Part shown: piece by piece, positions 5,614 to 10,037 of the stretch | How the letters are laid out: each line of letters opens with the position of its first letter | Position numbering within the stretch: the first letter of the stretch is position 1 | Assembly: GCF_001270495.1 (NCBI RefSeq) | Contig: NZ_LGUR01000028.1 | Location: 1-10,037 of the forward strand | DNA: 10,037 bases | Origin: Streptomyces viridochromogenes | GTDB lineage: Bacteria; Actinomycetota; Actinomycetes; Streptomycetales; Streptomycetaceae | Reading direction: 5' to 3' | Made by a program: the position numbers and the translations under genes | Notes under the pieces: generated by a model | The model's database searches: none | Told to the model about the DNA's origin: nothing | What the model saw: only the letters and a program-made list of their open reading frames with translations

Positions 5614-6521
5614 GATGTGCCCTTCTCGCTTTTCTCGGTGTTCGGCTGTGCTGTACGTACGATCACACTCGGTGCGGCGGGAAGCCGGAGGTCCTCCTGC
5701 ACGGAAATGCTGGTCCTGATCCCGAAGTTCTCCTGCAGGGCGTGCAGATACAGCCCGTCGGCGCTGTCCTGGAACCTCGTGCTCAGCCTCTCTCCGTCCC
5801 CCACCGCGAGCACCGTGTACGGCGGCACCAGCGGCTTGTTGTCGACCAGTATCGCGTCACCCGCGGCCCTGATCGCCGACAGGGCCGTCAGCCGCTGCCC
5901 GTTGATCGAGACGGCCTCGGCGCCCGACTCCCACAGCCCGTTGACCACCCGCTGCATGTCGCGGTCGCGCACCCGGCCGGTGTCGGAGAACCCGGACGTC
6001 CCACGCGGGTTGCCGTCGCCTCCGGAGGTGGTCTCCTTGGCGTCGTTCACGACCAGCTTCACACCGGGACCGTGCACCTCGACTGAGCCCGCCAAGATGC
6101 CCACGAGCTCCGCCTGATCACCGTCACCAGTCGCTTTCAGCGCTTCCCGCTGCCGGGCACTCACGTCGTCTCGCAGCTTGTCGACGCTCTCCTCCAGCCG
6201 GTCCGCAGCCGCGGTCTCGCGGTCGATGCGGTCGACGAGTTCCTCGCGCTCCTTGGCCACGACGGGCGCCGCGACCCGTGCCTGCGCGGCTCCCACGGTC
6301 ACCACGAGCGCCGCGAGCACCAGGCCGGCCGCCAGCCCGAGCTTCGCTCTGAGTGTCTTCGGCAGGCCTCCGTCGCCTGCGGCCTTCTTACGGGCGGCCG
6401 CCTCGGCGTAGCCGTCGTCGAGGCTGTGATCCATGACGTTGGTGAGCAGCGACATGGACGCGTCCGGACGCGTGGGGCGCGTAGGTGTGCTCCGAACGGG
6501 GGGCTGCGGCATGCCGCACAT
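5610..6521 (-). CDS. DUF881 membrane-anchored coiled-coil protein, first gene of the Sbp cassette
   Basis: Single-pass membrane protein of up to 303 residues, function unknown. A proline- and arginine-rich N-terminus (1-22) is followed by MSLLTNVMDHSLDDGYAEAA, a membrane helix at about 61-80 (LGLAAGLVLAALVVTVGAAQ), a coiled coil at about 86-130 and the DUF881 domain over 138-290 (LVGILAGSVEVHGPGVKLVV, later ESGAEAVSINGQRLTALSAI). Compared with its paralogue at 4436-5284 it carries an extra loop of about 20 residues, rich in Gly, Ser and Asp, around 163-187. The start is uncertain: ATG 6521 has its GGAGG (6545-6549) 23 nt away, too far for normal use; ATG 6512 (M4) and ATG 6455 (M23) are alternatives and also lack good ribosome sites. 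It is separated from the upstream fusion gene by a strong hairpin, so this cassette probably has its own promoter, which I could not identify. Confidence 0.92.
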   Translation of the reverse strand: MCGMPQPPVRSTPTRPTRPDASMSLLTNVMDHSLDDGYAEAAARKKAAGDGGLPKTLRAKLGLAAGLVLAALVVTVGAAQARVAAPVVAKEREELVDRIDRETAAADRLEESVDKLRDDVSARQREALKATGDGDQAELVGILAGSVEVHGPGVKLVVNDAKETTSGGDGNPRGTSGFSDTGRVRDRDMQRVVNGLWESGAEAVSINGQRLTALSAIRAAGDAILVDNKPLVPPYTVLAVGDGERLSTRFQDSADGLYLHALQENFGIRTSISVQEDLRLPAAPSVIVRTAQPNTEKSEKGTS

Positions 6522-6561
6522 CGTCGCACGTCGCCACCGATACCTCCGAATGGCCCCACCG

Positions 6562-6601
6562 GCGTGCCGAGCAGGCCCCTAAGGATGCCTGTCCGGCACG
6601 C
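6562..6601 (-). terminator. Strong stem-loop after the nucleotidyltransferase fusion gene
   Basis: Left arm GCGTGCCGAGCAGGC (6562-6576) and right arm GCCTGTCCGGCACGC (6587-6601) form a 15-bp stem with only a 2-bp internal mismatch and a 10-nt loop. It begins 17 nt past the stop codon at 6618 and lies before the DUF881 gene. No U-run follows, as is common for Streptomyces terminators. Confidence 0.65.
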
Positions 6602-6617
6602 ACGCGTGGTCCGTGCT

Positions 6618-9113
6618 TCAGCGGCCGGCGCTGTCCACGACGGCCGCCCATTCATCGAGCAGGGCCTGCGCGGAGGCATCGTCCGGCCCCTCGGCCCAGA
6701 GATGCGTGACGGCCTCGGCCGGGTCGGGCAGCACCATCACCCAGCGCCCGTCGGTCTCCACTACCCGCACGCCATCGGTCGTGTCGACAAAGCGATCACC
6801 TGCCGCCTCCACGACCCGACGCATCACAAGACCCTTTACGGCCCACGGAGTCGCAAGATCCCGCTTGATGACATGCGCCCGCGGAATCCGCGCGTCGATC
6901 TGGCTGAGCGTGAGCTGGGTCCGCGCCACCAGACCGATCAGCCGCACGAAGGCCGCCGTCCCGTCGAAGACGCTGCTGAACTCCGGGACGATGAAACCGC
7001 CCTTGCCATCCCCGCCGAAGATCGTCGTGTCATCGCGGCCGACCCGGGTCAGGTCGTCCGGCGAGGTCGTCGTCCATTCCACCTGTGTCCCGTGGTACGC
7101 CGCCACCTGCTCGGCGATCCTCGTGGTGGTCACCGGCAGCGCCACACGCCCGCTGCGCCGCTCCGCGGCCACGAGGTCGAGCATGACGAGCAGCGCCCGG
7201 TCGTCCTCGACGATCCGCCCCTTCTCGTCGACCAGCGACAACCGCTCGCCGACCGGGTCGAACCGCACCCCGAACGCGGCCCGCGCGGACGCCACGATCT
7301 CTCCCAGCCGCACCAGCCCCGACCGCCGCGCATCCGCCGACTCCGTGGGCCTGGACTCGTCAAGACCGGGGTTGATGGTCAACGAGTCCACACCGAGCTT
7401 GCCGAGCAGACTCGGCAGCACCAGCCCTGCGCTGCCGTTCGAGGCGTCGACGACAACCTTCAGCCCCGACTCCGAGATCCCCGTCGTATCGACGTTCCGC
7501 AGCAGCGACCCGGTGTACGAGTCGAAAACACTGGCCGGGAAGTGCAGATCCCCGATCTCACCCGGGAACGCACGCCGGTACTCCTGCCGCGCGAACACCC
7601 GGTCCAGCTTCCGCTGACTGGCCTGCGACAGGTCGGCCCCCCGCCCGTCGAAGAACATGATGTCCACCGAATCCGGCACTCCGGGCGTCGTCCGGATCAT
7701 GATCCCACCGGCACTACCCCGCGCGGTCTGCTGCCGCGCCACAGGCAGCGGTACGTTCTCCAGGTCGCGTACGTCGATGGCGCTGGCCTGAAGCGCGGAA
7801 ATGACCGCCCGCTTCAGCGCTCGGGCGCCACGCGAGTGATCGCGGGCCGTCGTGACAGTGGACCCCTTCTTCAGGGTCGTCGCATAAGCGCCGGCGAGGC
7901 GCACGGCGAGCTCGGGCGTGATCTCCACGTTCAGGATCCCGGAGACACCACGGGCGCCGAAGAGATGCGCCTGCCCCCTCGACTCCCAGATCACCGAGGT
8001 GTTGACGAAGGCGCCGGCCTCGATGGTCTTGAACGGGTAGACGCGCACATTACCCTGGACGATCGATTCTTCACCGATCAGGCATTCATCACCGATGACC
8101 GCGCCGTCCTCGATCCGGGCAGCGCGCATGATGTCGGTGTTCTTTCCGACGACGCAACCGCGCAGATTGCTGTGCTGCCCGATGTACACGTTGTCGTGCA
8201 CCACAGCCTTGTGCAGGAACGCCCCGCTCTTGACGACGACGTTCGAGCCCACGACGGTGTGCTCCCGGATTTCCGCACCGGCTTCGACCTTGGCGTAGTC
8301 CCCGATGTACAGAGGGCCGCGAAGCACGGCATCGGGATGCACCTCGGCACCTTCCGCCACCCACACACCCGGGGAGATCTCGAAGCCGTCGATCTCGACG
8401 TCGACCTTGCCCTCCAGGACGTCGGCCTGCGCCTTCACGTAACTCTCGTGGGTACCGACGTCCTCCCAGTAGCCCTCCGCGACATACCCATAGATCGGCT
8501 TGCCTTCCTTCATCAACTGCGGGAAGACATCGCCGGACCAGTCCACGGGAACGTCGGGCTCGACATAGTCGAAGACCTCGGGCTCCATGACATAGATGCC
8601 GGTGTTCACGGTGTCGGAGAAGACCTGCCCCCAGGTCGGCTTCTCGAGGAAGCGTTCGACCTGGCCCTCCTCATCAACGATCGTGATACCGAATTCCAGC
8701 GGATTGGGCACACGGGTCAGACAGACCGTGACCATCGCGCCCTTTTCCTTGTGGAAATTGATCAGCTCGGTGAGGTCGAAGTCGGTCAGGGCATCACCGG
8801 AGATGACGAGGAAAGCATCGTCCTTCAACGCCTCTTCGGCGTTCTTGACGCTTCCGGCGGTACCGAGTGGCTTCTCCTCATTGGCATAGCTGAGCTCCAT
8901 TCCGAGCTCTTCACCGTCACCGAAGTAGTTCTTGACCAGGGAGGCCAGGAACTGAACTGTCACGACGGTCTCATTCAGCCCATGCCTTTTGAGCAGCCTC
9001 AGAACGTGCTCCATGATCGGCCGGTTGACCACCGGTAGGAGCGGCTTGGGCATGCTTGAGGTCATGGGACGAAGGCGCGTGCCCTCGCCCCCGGCCATCA
9101 CGACGGCCTTCAT
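6618..9113 (-). CDS. Mannose-1-phosphate guanylyltransferase-like / degenerate phosphomannomutase fusion protein
   Basis: Cytosolic protein of 831 residues in three parts. Residues 1-235 are a sugar-1-phosphate nucleotidyltransferase with [11 protein letters not shown] (8-18), K23, the SGDALTDFD metal site (105-113) and EKP (157-159). Residues about 250-375 are a left-handed beta-helix of hexapeptide repeats. Residues about 384-830 align with the alpha-D-phosphohexomutase fold ([11 protein letters not shown] at 385-395). The mutase half has lost its catalytic signatures: the TASHNP position reads RTTPGV (474-479), DGDGDR reads DPVGER (619-624), and the sugar loop reads GGDGKGG (700-706). It is therefore probably a GDP-mannose or related NDP-sugar pyrophosphorylase with a non-catalytic mutase-like domain; the exact nucleotide and sugar cannot be read from sequence. 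ATG 9113 has GGAGG at 9125-9129. The gene follows the phosphatidyltransferase by 115 bp and is followed by a hairpin. Confidence 0.9.
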   Translation of the reverse strand: MKAVVMAGGEGTRLRPMTSSMPKPLLPVVNRPIMEHVLRLLKRHGLNETVVTVQFLASLVKNYFGDGEELGMELSYANEEKPLGTAGSVKNAEEALKDDAFLVISGDALTDFDLTELINFHKEKGAMVTVCLTRVPNPLEFGITIVDEEGQVERFLEKPTWGQVFSDTVNTGIYVMEPEVFDYVEPDVPVDWSGDVFPQLMKEGKPIYGYVAEGYWEDVGTHESYVKAQADVLEGKVDVEIDGFEISPGVWVAEGAEVHPDAVLRGPLYIGDYAKVEAGAEIREHTVVGSNVVVKSGAFLHKAVVHDNVYIGQHSNLRGCVVGKNTDIMRAARIEDGAVIGDECLIGEESIVQGNVRVYPFKTIEAGAFVNTSVIWESRGQAHLFGARGVSGILNVEITPELAVRLAGAYATTLKKGSTVTTARDHSRGARALKRAVISALQASAIDVRDLENVPLPVARQQTARGSAGGIMIRTTPGVPDSVDIMFFDGRGADLSQASQRKLDRVFARQEYRRAFPGEIGDLHFPASVFDSYTGSLLRNVDTTGISESGLKVVVDASNGSAGLVLPSLLGKLGVDSLTINPGLDESRPTESADARRSGLVRLGEIVASARAAFGVRFDPVGERLSLVDEKGRIVEDDRALLVMLDLVAAERRSGRVALPVTTTRIAEQVAAYHGTQVEWTTTSPDDLTRVGRDDTTIFGGDGKGGFIVPEFSSVFDGTAAFVRLIGLVARTQLTLSQIDARIPRAHVIKRDLATPWAVKGLVMRRVVEAAGDRFVDTTDGVRVVETDGRWVMVLPDPAEAVTHLWAEGPDDASAQALLDEWAAVVDSAGR

Positions 9114-9172
9114 GTCGGAAGCGTCCTCCTTGAAGAGACGACGGTCTAGCCGACTTCACCCGTCCAGATTGT

Positions 9173-9193
9173 CCCGCACTTTTCCACTGCGGG
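9173..9193 (-). terminator. Short hairpin between the phosphatidyltransferase and nucleotidyltransferase genes
   Basis: CCCGCA (9173-9178) and TGCGGG (9188-9193) form a perfect 6-bp stem with a 9-nt loop, 36-56 nt past the stop at 9229. A second small stem, AGCCG/CGGCT, lies at 9200-9215. Either could attenuate read-through into the next gene; neither is followed by a U-run. I see no convincing promoter for the next gene in 9114-9228. Confidence 0.3.
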
Positions 9194-9228
9194 CCATCGA
9201 GCCGCTACGCCGGCTTCAATCCGAGAGT

Positions 9229-9837
9229 TCAATCGGCCATGGCGTCCGCACGAACCAGGCGGCGGACTTGTACCACGTAGAGGACTCCTGCCCACCAGTA
9301 CAGCGTCGTACCCCATCCGGCGAACGCCCATCCGAAAATAGCAGCCAGTGACGGGATCCACCCACTTCCGTCACTGAGCAACAACAGCGGGAAGGCATAC
9401 ATCAAGTTGAACGTGGCGGCCTTCCCAAGGAAGTTCACCTGCGGCGGCGGATAGCCATGACGCCGGAGGATGCCCACCATCACCAGCAGAACCAGCTCAC
9501 GCGCCAAAAGTACAGCCGTCAACCAGACTGGCAGAATCTCGCGCCAGGTGAGTCCGACCAAAGTCGAGAGAATGTAGAGCCTGTCAGCCGCGGGGTCGAG
9601 AAGCCGGCCGAGGCTGCTGATCTGGTTCCAGCGCCGCGCGAGCTTGCCATCCAGATAGTCACTGACGCCGCTTAGAGCCAGCACCAGCAGTGCCCAGCCG
9701 TCACTCTTCGGCCCGCCGAACTCAGGCCTGAGAATCAGCCACAGGAACAGCGGCACGCCAAGCAGCCGCGCCATGCTGAGGATGTTGGGGATGGTGAGTA
9801 CCCGGTCCGTCTGGACGCGGGTCTCCTGGACCTCCAC
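9229..9837 (-). CDS. CDP-alcohol phosphatidyltransferase, actinobacterial cardiolipin synthase type
   Basis: Integral membrane enzyme of 202 residues that transfers a phosphatidyl group from a CDP-diacylglycerol-type donor to an alcohol. The full family motif is present: D60, D63-G64, A67-R68, G77, D81 and D85 (SDYLDGKLARRWNQISSLGR, then LLDPAADR). Five or six hydrophobic segments are visible, at about 22-36, 48-58, 89-97, 102-123, 141-154 and 162-192. From memory, the S. coelicolor gene in this setting (SCO1389) encodes the essential eukaryote-like cardiolipin synthase; mycobacterial Rv1822 is named pgsA2. Phosphatidylglycerophosphate synthase is thus the alternative, and sequence alone does not decide. 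GTG 9837 is chosen because GGAGG (9845-9849) lies 7 nt upstream and the promoter at 9861-9890 precedes it; the longer frame from 9993 would run into the rRNA terminator and 5S gene, so it is not credible. Confidence 0.9.
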   Translation of the reverse strand: MEVQETRVQTDRVLTIPNILSMARLLGVPLFLWLILRPEFGGPKSDGWALLVLALSGVSDYLDGKLARRWNQISSLGRLLDPAADRLYILSTLVGLTWREILPVWLTAVLLARELVLLVMVGILRRHGYPPPQVNFLGKAATFNLMYAFPLLLLSDGSGWIPSLAAIFGWAFAGWGTTLYWWAGVLYVVQVRRLVRADAMAD

Positions 9838-9860
9838 CCGGGGGCCTCCTGTGGGAAACG

Positions 9861-9890
9861 TACCTACGATGCCCCCTGACCCTACCTCAA
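9861..9890 (-). promoter_or_regulatory. Promoter candidate for the phosphatidyltransferase gene
   Basis: TTGAGG (9885-9890) and TAGGTA (9861-9866) on the minus strand are 18 nt apart, four or five of six matches to each Streptomyces principal element. Transcription would start near 9854, giving a leader of about 17 nt that includes the GGAGG at 9845-9849. The -35 box lies only 3 bp from the T-run of the rRNA terminator. Confidence 0.5.
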
Positions 9891-9893
9891 CAC

Positions 9894-9937
9894 AAAAAAG
9901 CTCTGGCCCTCGGGCTGTATGCCCAAGAGCCAGAGCT
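9894..9937 (-). terminator. Rho-independent terminator of the rRNA operon
   Basis: Arms 9899-9915 and 9921-9937 form a 17-bp stem (two positions pair as G-U in the RNA) with a 5-nt loop, followed on the minus strand by six Ts (9894-9899). It lies 7 bp after the end of the 5S gene. This is the only hairpin in the window with a proper U-run. Confidence 0.92.
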
Positions 9938-9944
9938 CTAAAAG

Positions 9945-10037
9945 GAGTTCGGCGGCGTCCTACTCTCCCACAGGGTCCCCCCTGCAGTACCATCGGCGCT
10001 GTAAGGCTTAGCTTCCGGGTTCGGAATGTAACCGGGC
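9945..10037 (-). rRNA. rrf: 5S ribosomal RNA, 3' part (5' end outside the window)
   Basis: Read on the minus strand, this carries the conserved 5S blocks GGTTACATTCCGAACCCGG, GATGGTACTGCAGGGGGGAC and GTGGGAGAGTAGGACGCCGC, ending GCCGAACTC near 9945. About 93 of roughly 120 nt are inside the window; the first 25 or so lie beyond 10037. The exact mature end is uncertain by a few bases. It is the last gene of an rRNA operon transcribed toward the phosphatidyltransferase gene. Confidence 0.97.

Noticed and set aside
6426..9038. An 870-codon open frame on the plus strand antisense to the nucleotidyltransferase fusion
   Set aside because: It is rich in Arg, His, Pro and Gly with no recognisable domain, and mirrors a well-supported gene. 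Long antisense frames are a normal by-product of third-position GC in Streptomyces.
9114..9172. Possible promoter (GGGACA / TAGACC) for the nucleotidyltransferase fusion gene
   Set aside because: The spacing is about 21 nt and both boxes match poorly, so it is not listed as a feature.
9838..9993. N-terminal extension of the phosphatidyltransferase to 254 residues
   Set aside because: It would translate through the promoter, the rRNA terminator and into the 5S gene. The GTG at 9837 has a good ribosome site.

Overview
The window is high-GC DNA with the codon bias, GTG starts and gene set of an actinomycete, almost certainly a Streptomyces or close relative. Every gene lies on the minus strand, so transcription runs from the right end to the left. 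From upstream to downstream the order is: 3' part of a 5S rRNA gene with its terminator (9945-10037, terminator 9894-9937); a CDP-alcohol phosphatidyltransferase of the actinobacterial cardiolipin synthase type (9229-9837); a large nucleotidyltransferase/phosphomannomutase-like fusion protein (6618-9113); a coupled cassette DUF881 - small basic protein - DUF881 (4436-6521); a zinc-ribbon/FHA protein with a GarA-like ETTS motif (3469-4245); a MerR regulator of the FtsR type (2690-3427); a DUF151 bifunctional-nuclease-family protein (2131-2604); a second MerR regulator of the Rv1830 type (1248-1910); and a DNA polymerase IV gene running off the left edge (1-1133).

The order phosphatidyltransferase / DUF881 / Sbp / DUF881 / FHA / MerR / DUF151 / MerR is, from memory, the same as the mycobacterial block Rv1822-Rv1830 (with gcvH, Rv1826, absent here). 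It is therefore an old conserved actinobacterial neighbourhood and not an accessory island. Its themes are membrane lipid synthesis, sugar-nucleotide supply, membrane-anchored coiled-coil proteins of the type encoded beside ftsA/ftsZ in Bacillus, a Ser/Thr-kinase phospho-switch candidate, and two regulators linked in relatives to division or growth. I saw no transposon, phage, CRISPR, tRNA or pseudogene, and no in-frame TTA (bldA-type) leucine codon in the places I checked.

No gene-free stretch exceeds 300 bases. The largest gaps are 1911-2130 (promoter, two overlapping palindromes and a separate perfect 18-bp palindrome), 4246-4435 (an ECF-like promoter candidate and a small hairpin), 9114-9228 (small hairpins), 1134-1247 (GC-rich, nothing convincing) and 6522-6617 (a strong 15-bp hairpin). 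The points most worth a second look are the phosphomannomutase half of the fusion protein, which has lost its catalytic serine motif; the FHA protein's combined ETTS motif, zinc ribbon and possible second start; and the operator-like palindromes around 1979-2110.
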